A program made the translations under genes and the position numbers. 64,000 nucleotides of DNA from JBBROS01 sp965217935 (GTDB taxonomy: Bacteria; Pseudomonadota; Alphaproteobacteria; Acetobacterales; Acetobacteraceae): the NCBI GenBank assembly GCA_965217935.1, contig OZ244581.1, positions 3,472,001-3,536,000 of the forward strand. Direction: 5' to 3'. Below the pieces are notes generated by a model that did no database searches, had not been told where the DNA came from, and worked only from the letters and a program-made list of their open reading frames with translations. Position 1 is the first letter of the stretch; every line of letters starts with the position of its first letter. Shown here piece by piece: positions 57,601-64,000 of this stretch.

Positions 57601-57791
57601 CGCCTGCTTCCTTGGAGGGCGCCGCACCCGAAGATACGGCTGTGAAGGCGAGAAAATGCTGATGCAGGACGCCGCGGTCAAGCCCCGGGCCGGACCGGGA
57701 CGGAGAGACCGCATAAGCGCCGCCCCGCATGATTGCGCGGGACGAACGCCGCGGACTTGACCACGCCGGTAATCGCGCAGATGGATGGGTT

Positions 57792-58247
57792 ATGCGCACG
57801 TTCGATGCCTGGACCGCCTTTCTGCTGATGCTTTTCGTCGTTGTCGGGCTCTGCGGCTTGTTTACCGGCTTTGCCAGCAGCCTGCCGTGGCAGCGCGGCA
57901 TGGCGCGAAGTCTTCTGCTCGATTCCGTCGTTGCCGCCGAGACTGCGCCGGACGCGGCAGAGAAGATTGCGGAATTGCGGCCTCAGCTTGGCGCCCTCGC
58001 GTCCGACGTGCTCGATGCGCCTGGCCCGCTGGCCGACCGCGTGGCGGCAGCGCGGAGACGGGTCGTCGATGAACAGCGGCGAGAGAGCGCGAGCGTCAAT
58101 TTCCGCGTGCGGCTTATGCTTGGCGTCGTGACCCTTCTCGCAGGCGGCATGGGGGTTGGAATCATGGCGATGGCCAGGAAACAGGCGTATCAGGCCGGCC
58201 TGGAATACGAGGTGCCGGATACGGCGCTGCTGCCTGAGAACAATTAG
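57792..58247 (+). CDS. Two-helix membrane protein of unknown function
   Basis: 151-residue protein with one N-terminal transmembrane helix (AFLLMLFVVVGLCGLFTGFA, about 8-27), a charged helical middle (about 35-105) and a second helix (LMLGVVTLLAGGMGVGIMAM, about 108-127). The topology puts the middle in the periplasm and a short tail in the cytoplasm. ATG at 57792. Not recognised as a named family. Confidence 0.75.
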   Translation: MRTFDAWTAFLLMLFVVVGLCGLFTGFASSLPWQRGMARSLLLDSVVAAETAPDAAEKIAELRPQLGALASDVLDAPGPLADRVAAARRRVVDEQRRESASVNFRVRLMLGVVTLLAGGMGVGIMAMARKQAYQAGLEYEVPDTALLPENN

Positions 58248-58364
58248 AGCTCGTTCGGAACAATTGCTGTGCGCCGATCAGGTGAACGATCACTGATTCT
58301 TCGTTTTGCCGGCCAGCTTTGTCAGCATGCTGCCGCACTTATCGCCGACGCTGCCCTTAGCGGC
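58248..58364. repeat. Convergent intergenic region with dispersed repeat, copy B
   Basis: 117 bases between the membrane-protein and yraN stops. It holds CAGCTTTGTCAGCATGCTGC and, 12 bases further than in copy A, a GCCGACGCTGCCCTTAGC block. The first 50 bases share a diverged GATCAGGTGAACGA element with copy A (GATCGGGCGAGCGA). Confidence 0.5.
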
Positions 58365-58757
58365 TCACGCGGCGTCGGCCCGGAAGGCGTCCGCAACGCG
58401 CCGGACCTGGCCGGCGCCGTCGACCAGCAGCACGTCGAAGCGTATGCCTTTGCCGCCCCAAGCCGGGTTCTGCGCGAGGGCGAATTCTGCGGCCGCGATG
58501 AGGCGAAGCTGTTGCTGCGGGCGGAGTGCGGCGGCCGCTTCGGCCAGGGTGGGCCGGGCCTTCACTTCGATGATTGCGGTCAGCCCGTCCCGCTCCGCCA
58601 CGAGGTCGATCTCTCCGGCCGGCGTGCGCAACCGGCGCGCCCGCACTTCCCATCCATCCTGGCGCAAAGCGTCCTCCGCCTCCGCCTCGGCGGTGAGGCC
58701 GCGGAGCTGGGCGCCGCGGCCGCGCATCTGCCGAACTGCAGCCGCTCGTGAGTTCAT
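58365..58757 (-). CDS. YraN family (UPF0102) endonuclease-like protein
   Basis: 130-residue protein with a restriction-endonuclease-like fold. AEAEAEDALRQDGWEV leads into the core GEIDLVAERDGLTAIIEVKAR, where the D...E.K residues form the nuclease-like site, then ALRPQQQLRL and a late FDVLLV. Family function is unproven. The start at 58757 follows GAGAGCGC. Confidence 0.9.
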   Translation of the reverse strand: MNSRAAAVRQMRGRGAQLRGLTAEAEAEDALRQDGWEVRARRLRTPAGEIDLVAERDGLTAIIEVKARPTLAEAAAALRPQQQLRLIAAAEFALAQNPAWGGKGIRFDVLLVDGAGQVRRVADAFRADAA

Positions 58758-58834
58758 AGCGCTCTCCGAATTCTTCCTGTCGACAGTCGCATCGATTTGT
58801 TAATGAAACGGCAACGCCTCGTTGCAGTGGGACG

Positions 58835-59917
58835 CTAAAGCTTGAACGGACCCGTCGTCGCGCTGTCGTCATCGCCGTCGCCGGCGAACTCCAGCACCAG
58901 GGTGAACCCGACGCCGAGCAGAACTGGCCCTAGAAAGATGCCGAGCAGCCCGAATGCGAGCGCCCCGCCCAACACCCCCAGGATCGTCAGCAGGAATGGC
59001 AACTGGGCGCCGCGGGCGATGAAATAGGGGCGGATCACGTTGTCCGAGCCGCTGACGATGAGCAGGCCGTAGGTCGCGAGGAAGATTCCCCATCCAGTGT
59101 GGCCGGACCCGAGCAGCCAGAGGCTTGCCGGAATCCAGACGACCGGCGCCCCGATCGGCAGCACCGAGAGCAGCCCCGCGATCAAGCCCAGGAGCAGCGG
59201 GCGCGGCACGCCAGAGACGTAAAGCCCGATCGTCGTCAGAACGCCTTGCACGACCGCCGTGCCGAGAATGCCGTAAACGGTGCCTCGAACGGTGGCGCCC
59301 GTGACCGCGACCAAGCGGGAGGCGCGGTCGCCGGCGATGCGGCGCGCGATCCGGTCGAGGTAGATGTTCAGCGTGTCGCCGCCGGACCAGAAGAAGAACG
59401 CCACCAGCAAGGCGATGACGAACTGGGCGAGGCCGCCGGCGATGCCGAGCAGGATTTTCAGGCCGCTCTCGGCCACCATGCCGAAATACGGGCTGAAGAA
59501 CGCGACCATCGCGCTGAGGTCGGCGGCCCATTGGTTCCAATACCCGCTCAGCGTCGGGCCGATCACGGGGATGCGGACGAGCCAGCCCGGCGCTCCCGGC
59601 AGGCCAGCGTCCAATGCCGCCTGGACCGCCCGGCGCAAAGCGTTGGCATCGTCGGCGCCGGCGGGGGCGGCGACGGCGATGGGCAGCACGATCAGCACCG
59701 CCGTCAGCAGCACCATGATTGCCGCAGCCCCGCGGCTTCCGACGTGCAAGCTCGCCCGCACCCAGGTGAATATCGGCCACGTCGCGAACACCAGGATCGC
59801 ACCCCAAAGGATTGCCGACAGGAACGGCAAAAGAACGGCAACGCAGCCGATGGCAAGCCCCACGAGCAACGCGGCTGCCATCACGCGCTCAGGCACCCGG
59901 TCGGCTCTATCCCTCAT
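58835..59917 (-). CDS. AI-2E family transporter (PerM-like permease)
   Basis: 360-residue membrane protein with about eight helices. LPFLSAILWGAILVFATWPI near the N-terminus, the mid-region VIALLVAFFFWSGGD and the C-terminal GLLSVLPIGAPVVWIPASLW and SGSDNVIRPYFIARGAQLP are hallmarks. Members export diverse small molecules or act as Na+/H+ antiporters; a role with autoinducer-2 is not implied. The ATG at 59917 is preferred to an upstream start at 59980. Confidence 0.92.
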   Translation of the reverse strand: MRDRADRVPERVMAAALLVGLAIGCVAVLLPFLSAILWGAILVFATWPIFTWVRASLHVGSRGAAAIMVLLTAVLIVLPIAVAAPAGADDANALRRAVQAALDAGLPGAPGWLVRIPVIGPTLSGYWNQWAADLSAMVAFFSPYFGMVAESGLKILLGIAGGLAQFVIALLVAFFFWSGGDTLNIYLDRIARRIAGDRASRLVAVTGATVRGTVYGILGTAVVQGVLTTIGLYVSGVPRPLLLGLIAGLLSVLPIGAPVVWIPASLWLLGSGHTGWGIFLATYGLLIVSGSDNVIRPYFIARGAQLPFLLTILGVLGGALAFGLLGIFLGPVLLGVGFTLVLEFAGDGDDDSATTGPFKL

Positions 59918-60046
59918 AGGCGCAGGGCCGTAACACCCGCTCCGCACCGACGCAACTCGGCGATGAGATGCGCGGGACATTCGTTTGCAGCCATGACAAA
60001 GGCCGGCATCGCGCTCTAGGGTATAAAGCTCCTGTCAAGGTTCGAC

Positions 60047-60829
60047 ATGATGCCCCGTTTCTGCGCCAACCTCTCCATGATGTTCAATGAGATGCCATTC
60101 CTTGATCGGTTCGCGGCCGCCGGCGCCGCGGGCTTCAAGGGGGTGGAATTCCTGTTTCCCTTCGACTATCCCGCATCCGAGCTTCGCCTGCGGTTGGACG
60201 GCGCCGGGCTGCAACAGGTGCTGTTCAATGCGGCGCCCGGCGACTGGAGTGCGGGCGAGCGCGGGCTTGCCAGCCTGCCCGGCCGCCAGCAGGAGTTCCG
60301 CGACGGCATCGACCGGGCGCTGGAGTATGCCGGCGTGCTCGGCAACAGCCTCGTCCACGTCATGGCCGGCATTCCGCCAGCCGGCCTGCGCCTCGGCGCC
60401 GCGGCCGCGGTTTACGCCGCCAACCTGGCCTGGGCCGTGGAGCAAGCGGCTCCGAGAGGGGTCAAGCTGATCATCGAGCCGATCAACCACCGGGACATGC
60501 CGGGGTTCTTTCTCAATACGACTGGCCAGGCCGCCGCGGTGGTCGAGGCTCTCGGGCCGGACCGGCTTGGGCTGCAGTTCGACATCTATCACTGCCAGAT
60601 CACCGAAGGCGACGTCACTACCCGGATGGCGGCGCTGATGCCGTTGATCGCGCACATGCAAATCGCCGACGTGCCCGGGCGGCACGAGCCTGGCACCGGC
60701 GAGGTCGGATGGCCGTTCGTGTTCGGCGAGATCGACCGGCTGGGCTACGACGGCTGGGTCGGATGCGAGTACCGCCCGGCCGGCGCCACCGTGGACGGCC
60801 TGGCATGGCGGGATATTTACGGCGTTTGA
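60047..60829 (+). CDS. Hydroxypyruvate isomerase family protein (Hyi/OtnI-like)
   Basis: 260-residue TIM-barrel isomerase that interconverts hydroxypyruvate and tartronate semialdehyde, or 2-oxo-tetronates. NLSMMFNEMPFLDRFAAA is the family N-terminus. The metal-binding and catalytic glutamates are in IIEPINHRDMPGFFL and VGCEYRPAG, with the intermediate FDIYHCQITEGD. ATG at 60047 (a second ATG follows). No glyoxylate or tetronate genes are adjacent, so the substrate is open. Confidence 0.9.
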   Translation: MMPRFCANLSMMFNEMPFLDRFAAAGAAGFKGVEFLFPFDYPASELRLRLDGAGLQQVLFNAAPGDWSAGERGLASLPGRQQEFRDGIDRALEYAGVLGNSLVHVMAGIPPAGLRLGAAAAVYAANLAWAVEQAAPRGVKLIIEPINHRDMPGFFLNTTGQAAAVVEALGPDRLGLQFDIYHCQITEGDVTTRMAALMPLIAHMQIADVPGRHEPGTGEVGWPFVFGEIDRLGYDGWVGCEYRPAGATVDGLAWRDIYGV

Positions 60830-60945
60830 CGATAATTTTCGATGTTGAGCGCTAAAGAATGAAGCAAGTTAAGTCTTTCTTGATGACATAATAACAGACG
60901 GGAGAATGCTTTTTTAGTATACGGATTCGCGGAGAATCGCGGCGA
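60830..60945 (+). promoter_or_regulatory. AT-rich promoter region of the XRE regulator
   Basis: A 116-base gap, unusually AT-rich for this chromosome, separates the isomerase stop and the regulator start, with T/A runs (TTTTTTAGTATACGG) and a GGAG element at about 60932. It is a likely promoter and possible autoregulatory operator; no exact -35/-10 pair is claimed. Confidence 0.4.
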
Positions 60946-61836
60946 ATGGACCAAGGGATGCGTTTTTCAGAAATTGGCCAGCAATTGCGAGCGTACCGCA
61001 TGGAATCGGGATTGCGGGCGGAAGAAATTGCCGCCCGTTTGGGCGTATCGAGGGCCGCCCTCTATCGCTACGAGAAGGGCGAAGTCATCAAGCTCGATAC
61101 GGTGAAACGTCTGGGCGAACTGCTCAAGGTCTCTCCATTGTCGTTGTTGGGCATAGGCGTCGAGTATTACAGCCGGTCGGCCGGCTATTTCGAGCGGGTG
61201 CGGCAGATCGAGGAAAGCGCGGATCAGATCCTGCAGGTGTTTGGTCCCGGTTGCTACCTGACGACGTCCGAGGGGTTTGACGCGGCGTTGGCGGAGTCGC
61301 TGACGGAGGCGCTCGTGAGGGTGGGGCCTGACAGCGCCTCCGCCCGGGTCACGGTGGAACAGGTGCTGGCCTTGCTGGCCGCACGCAAGCGCGCATACCA
61401 GCATCGCCGTCCGAACATCATCGCGCTGCTGTCATCGAGTTTCGTTCGCTTGTTCCTCGAGCAAGGCTTGCTCTCGGGGCTGCCGCTGCCGGCCGCGTTG
61501 CGCGAGCGGAACCGCGCCGTGGCGGCGGCGGAGATGGAGCGGATCGCAGGGCAGATGGAAACCGAGCCGATGGGCCTGCAGTTCGGCCTTCTGACCGAGA
61601 TCGAGCCGTCGAGCGGGTTCCTGATCCTGCGCAGCCGCGACCGTGCGACCCTGGCCATCAATCCGTTCCGCGCCGACAGCGTGCCCGGCGCGCAAACTGG
61701 CGTCGCGATGATCACCGGCGCCGACGAAGCGGTCGCCTCTCATCAGCGTGTGGCCGAAGCGTTGTGGCGGGATGCCCTGCGCGGCCCGGCAGCCGCTTCG
61801 GCCATGAGAGAGATGATCGCCGCTGCTTCGTCGTAG
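60946..61836 (+). CDS. XRE-type helix-turn-helix transcriptional regulator
   Basis: 296-residue regulator. An N-terminal Cro/CI-type helix-turn-helix (about 7-62: IGQQLRAYRMESGLRAEEIA, SRAALYRYEKGEVIKLDTV) is followed by a long C-terminal region without a recognised ligand-binding domain. That region contains RRPNIIALLSSSFVRLFLEQ and a late LILRSRDRATLAINPFRAD. Length and layout resemble regulators that pair a XRE domain with a sensory domain. The target is unknown. An IS5-type element begins 20 bases after its stop. Confidence 0.85.
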   Translation: MDQGMRFSEIGQQLRAYRMESGLRAEEIAARLGVSRAALYRYEKGEVIKLDTVKRLGELLKVSPLSLLGIGVEYYSRSAGYFERVRQIEESADQILQVFGPGCYLTTSEGFDAALAESLTEALVRVGPDSASARVTVEQVLALLAARKRAYQHRRPNIIALLSSSFVRLFLEQGLLSGLPLPAALRERNRAVAAAEMERIAGQMETEPMGLQFGLLTEIEPSSGFLILRSRDRATLAINPFRADSVPGAQTGVAMITGADEAVASHQRVAEALWRDALRGPAAASAMREMIAAASS

Positions 61837-61855
61837 CTTCGTCCATCCTGCTCTA

Positions 61856-62691
61856 GGGCCTGTTGAGATTCATCGTGAGTTGATGATGGCTGCTCCGAGG
61901 AGGATCATCGCTGCGAAGCTGGTATCGGTTTTGTCGCTGCGCATGGCTGTTCGCTTGAACTCCTTCAGCTTGCAAAAGAAGTTCTCGACCAGGTGCCGCC
62001 ATTTGTAGACGTCGAGGTCGATGCCGCGCGGTGCTTTGCGTTTCGGCCGTTGCGAGATGACGACCTTGGCGCCGCGCTCGTTCAACTCTGCGATGATCCA
62101 ATCCGCATCGAACGCCTTGTCAGCAATCAAGCCGCCGAATTCGACGCCCTTGATCAGTGGCGCCACGCCGATCGTGTCGTAGCGTTGACCCGGCAGCAGC
62201 TCGAAGCGCACAAGGTTGCCCAGTGCGTCGGTTAACGCCAGGATCTTGGTCGTCAGGCCGCCACGGGATTTACCGACAGCCTGGCTTTGAGTCCCCCTTT
62301 TGCGCCCTGCCCATGGCGGTGAACGCGGACGATCGTGGCATCGACCATGGCGTATTCCATGTCGGGCTCGTTGGAAACCGCGTCGAACATGCGTTTGAAA
62401 ACATCCGCTTTCACCCGATCGCGAAAGCGCTTGAAGACGGTGTTCCCGCGCCCAAACGACGCCGGCAGGTCCCGCCAAGGGCTACCGGTCCGCGCGATCC
62501 ACGGCACAGCCTCGACAAACAATCTGGCGTCCCCTCCGGTGCGTCCAGGGTCGGTCGGCTTACCCAAGCCGAAGGGCTCCATCTTCTCCCATTGAGCATC
62601 CGTCAGGCTGAACCGATCCATAGCAAACTCCTTTCGGAGCTTGAATCACAGGCGCCGTGGTCAAGGGAATCCCCTGATTCTCAACAGGCCC
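61856..62691 (-). mobile_element. IS5 family (IS427-like) insertion sequence
   Basis: About 836 bp with near-perfect terminal inverted repeats: GGGCCTGTTGAGATTCA on the left against GGGCCTGTTGAGAATCA read inward on the right. It is flanked by CTAG on both sides (61853-61856 and 62691-62694), of which TA or the whole CTAG is the target duplication. It contains a two-frame transposase on the minus strand. It sits just after the XRE regulator stop. Confidence 0.92.
61870..62621 (-). CDS. IS5 family transposase in two overlapping frames
   Basis: The first frame (62253-62621, 122 residues, MDRFSLTDAQWEKMEPFGLG) carries the helix-turn-helix and the first catalytic Asp (AMVDATIVRVHRHGQGAKG). The second frame, shifted by -1, continues TQSQAVGKSRGGLTTKILAL with the second Asp (GLIADKAFDADWI) and the Glu (KWRHLVENFFCKLKEF) and ends at 61870. 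The switch lies at an A4G5 run (62293-62301 on the plus strand). This arrangement, with a programmed -1 shift, is common in IS427-like elements. All catalytic residues are present. Confidence 0.88.
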
Positions 62692-62728
62692 TAGGTCTTA
62701 TCCTGCGGACTTTCATTCTGCCCGTTTG

Positions 62729-62785
62729 CAGGCTCGTGGTGCGGTTCTGACGGAAGAGACCCGCTCGATTCGCACCACGAGCCTG
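62729..62785. repeat. 15-bp perfect inverted repeat upstream of the Nudix gene
   Basis: CAGGCTCGTGGTGCG at 62729-62743 and its exact complement at 62771-62785 enclose 27 bases. As RNA this is a very stable stem-loop. It lies between the IS5-type element and the Nudix gene and could be a leader structure, a terminator without U-run, or a scar of an earlier mobile element. Confidence 0.7.
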
Positions 62786-62804
62786 ATCTGGCGGGCCAAA
62801 TTGC

Positions 62805-62831
62805 CCTGACGCTCGAGACTCGAGCGTCAGG
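62805..62831. repeat. 13-bp perfect palindrome upstream of the Nudix gene
   Basis: CCTGACGCTCGAG, a single A, and CTCGAGCGTCAGG. The near-zero spacer suits a dimeric protein operator better than an RNA hairpin, though a 10-bp stem with a 7-base loop can also form. It ends 45 bases before the Nudix start. Confidence 0.7.
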
Positions 62832-62876
62832 TTTGGACCACTAGCCGGACGCCGGGCCCCGCACTATGCTCCTTTC

Positions 62877-63512
62877 ATGACGAACGACCTGTTTGGCAAC
62901 CGGCCGGATGTCGCGATCGAGCAGCGGGAGACAGTGTGGTCGGGCCGGTACGCCGTCGAGCGGGTCCGCTTCCGTCACCGGCGCTTCGATGGCTCGATGT
63001 CCGGTATCCGAACCTGGGAGCTGCTTCGCCGCGGCCGTGCGGCGGCGCTGTTGCCGTATGATCCTTGGACCGATCAGGTGGCGCTGATCGAGCAGTTCCG
63101 CCTCCCGGCCCTGGCGGCCGGGGTTGATCCGGTCATGGTCGAGATACCGGCCGGCCTGTGCGACGAGGGCGAAGAGCCTGAGGCGACGATACGCCGCGAG
63201 GTGCGCGAGGAGATGGGTCTGGCGCCGGATCGGCTGCGTTCCTTGGCCGACGTGGTGCTCACGCCGGGCGGCTGCGACGAGCGCTGCACGATGTTTGCCG
63301 GGCGCGTTCACGTCCCTACCGCCGATGCCGAGGGGATTGCCGGGCCGGGGGGGCTGGCCAGCGAGCAGGAGGACATCCGGGTGCGCGTGCTGGCGGCGTC
63401 TGAGGCGATCGAGCGCGCGGCGGACGGGCGCTACCCCAATTCGGTCACGACGATCGCGCTGCTCTGGCTTGGACTGCGCCGGGACGCGCTGCGCGAGGCG
63501 TGGCTCGCGTGA
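62877..63512 (+). CDS. Nudix hydrolase, ADP-ribose pyrophosphatase type
   Basis: 211-residue hydrolase of nucleoside diphosphate derivatives, probably ADP-ribose or nucleotide sugars. The Nudix box GLCDEGEEPEATIRREVREE fits Gx5Ex7REuxEExGu and ends MGL. The N-terminal VERVRFRHRRFDGSMSG and ALIEQFRLPAL match the NudF-like dimer domain. ATG at 62877. The stop overlaps the GTG of the next gene. Confidence 0.92.
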   Translation: MTNDLFGNRPDVAIEQRETVWSGRYAVERVRFRHRRFDGSMSGIRTWELLRRGRAAALLPYDPWTDQVALIEQFRLPALAAGVDPVMVEIPAGLCDEGEEPEATIRREVREEMGLAPDRLRSLADVVLTPGGCDERCTMFAGRVHVPTADAEGIAGPGGLASEQEDIRVRVLAASEAIERAADGRYPNSVTTIALLWLGLRRDALREAWLA

Positions 63513-64000
63513 CGGAGCGGCTTTATCTTCAGGATGCGACGTTGCGCCGCGCCCCGGCGACCGTGCTGGAGAGCGGGCCTGAGGGCGTCGTGCTTGACCG
63601 CACGCCGTTCTACCCGCGCTCCGGCGGGCAGCCGGGCGACGCCGGGGATTTGGTTTGGCCGAATGGCAGGCTGGCGGTGGCGGAGGCGAGGAAAGGGGAG
63701 GGCGAGGCCATCCTTCACGTCCCGGCGGATGGGGAGACGGCGCCTGAGGTCGGGTCGGTGGTGGAGGCGCAGGTCGATTGGACGCGCCGCTTCGCCCATA
63801 TGCGGATGCACACGGCGCTGCACCTTTTATGCAGCCTGCTGCCTGGGGCGGCGGTGACGGGCGGGCAGATCGGCGCCGAGCGGTCGCGGCTCGACTTCGA
63901 CCTGCAGGACGCGCCGGACAAGGAGGCGCTTGAGCACGGGTTCGCCGCGCTCGTGGCAGCCGATCATGCGGTTTCGAGCGAGTGGGTTGACGTGGCCGTG
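63509..64000 (+). CDS. Alanyl-tRNA editing protein (AlaX-type), 3' end outside window
   Basis: Trans-editing deacylase that hydrolyses mischarged Ser- or Gly-tRNA-Ala. GTG at 63509 overlaps the Nudix stop (GTGA). TERLYLQDATLRR leads to DRTPFYPRSGGQPGD, the AlaRS second-additional-domain start. The zinc motif HxxxH is in RMHTALHLL, followed by VTGGQIGAERSRLDFD. About 164 codons are inside the window; the C-terminal zinc ligands lie beyond its end. Confidence 0.93.
   Translation, partial: MTERLYLQDATLRRAPATVLESGPEGVVLDRTPFYPRSGGQPGDAGDLVWPNGRLAVAEARKGEGEAILHVPADGETAPEVGSVVEAQVDWTRRFAHMRMHTALHLLCSLLPGAAVTGGQIGAERSRLDFDLQDAPDKEALEHGFAALVAADHAVSSEWVDVAV

Overview
The window is GC-rich, densely packed chromosomal DNA of an alphaproteobacterium, most likely Rhodospirillales/Acetobacteraceae. 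This rests on gene content and order (gltD/gltB, an Mrp/ApbC next to hflK-hflC-Do protease, hemC-hemD-mitofilin-like-hemY, pstSCAB-phoU-phoB, an NDUFA9-like epimerase) and on the insertion-sequence types. No rRNA, phage module or CRISPR array is seen. One tRNA gene (Val, GAC) is present. The left edge cuts gltB and the right edge cuts an AlaX-type editing protein.

Layout. 1-6.7 kb: glutamate synthase operon (gltD, DUF2059 protein, gltB) and an NDUFA9-like protein on the minus strand. 6.7-7.3 kb: gene-free segment with a 15-bp inverted repeat. 7.3-12.3 kb: apbC divergent from hflK-hflC-Do protease. 12.3-15.6 kb: ligase-associated exonuclease and ATP-dependent DNA ligase, separated by an AT-rich orphan gene. 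15.6-21.6 kb: a graveyard of nested insertion sequences. It holds two identical-length 1308-bp ISAzo13-like copies in inverted orientation, two dead IS110 copies, an IS3 orfA split in two and a decayed IS1595. One ISAzo13-like copy sits inside an IS110 transposase with a TTA target duplication, and the broken reading frame can be rejoined exactly. 21.8-24.5 kb: lolA, a class I amidotransferase, a GNAT pseudogene, a CsbD-like protein. 24.5-30 kb: minus-strand operon tsaD-rlmJ-gpsA-murJ-trpS. 30-34.2 kb: hemC-hemD-mitofilin-like-hemY. 34.4-38.3 kb: Zur-like regulator, hisI, then a glycosyltransferase facing a PIG-L deacetylase/acyl-CoA dehydrogenase pair. 38.5-40.3 kb: lytic transglycosylase, a candidate small RNA with its own terminator, N-formylglutamate amidohydrolase. 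40.5-46 kb: tRNA-Val and a Pho-box-preceded phosphate operon. 46-49.7 kb: a secreted-protein/lipoprotein block. 49.8-54.4 kb: branched-chain amino-acid ABC transporter with fused ATPases. 54.6-61.8 kb: YddA-like ABC protein, GST, rpmG, YraN, AI-2E-type transporter, Hyi-like isomerase, XRE regulator. 61.9-62.7 kb: an intact-looking IS5-type element. 62.9 kb to the end: Nudix hydrolase and alanyl-tRNA editing protein.

The least described part is the lipoprotein operon at 47.2-49.6 kb. Five translationally coupled genes encode four related lipoproteins, seemingly a duplicated long/short pair around a BamE-like lipoprotein. A second candidate is the glycosyltransferase/PIG-L/acyl-CoA-dehydrogenase neighbourhood. 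The exonuclease-ligase pair has lost, or been separated from, its usual helicase and phosphoesterase partners beside the insertion-sequence array.

Start codons were chosen from Shine-Dalgarno matches, overlaps with the upstream gene and family N-termini. Several are GTG or TTG and are flagged. All functions are read from sequence motifs, not from searches.
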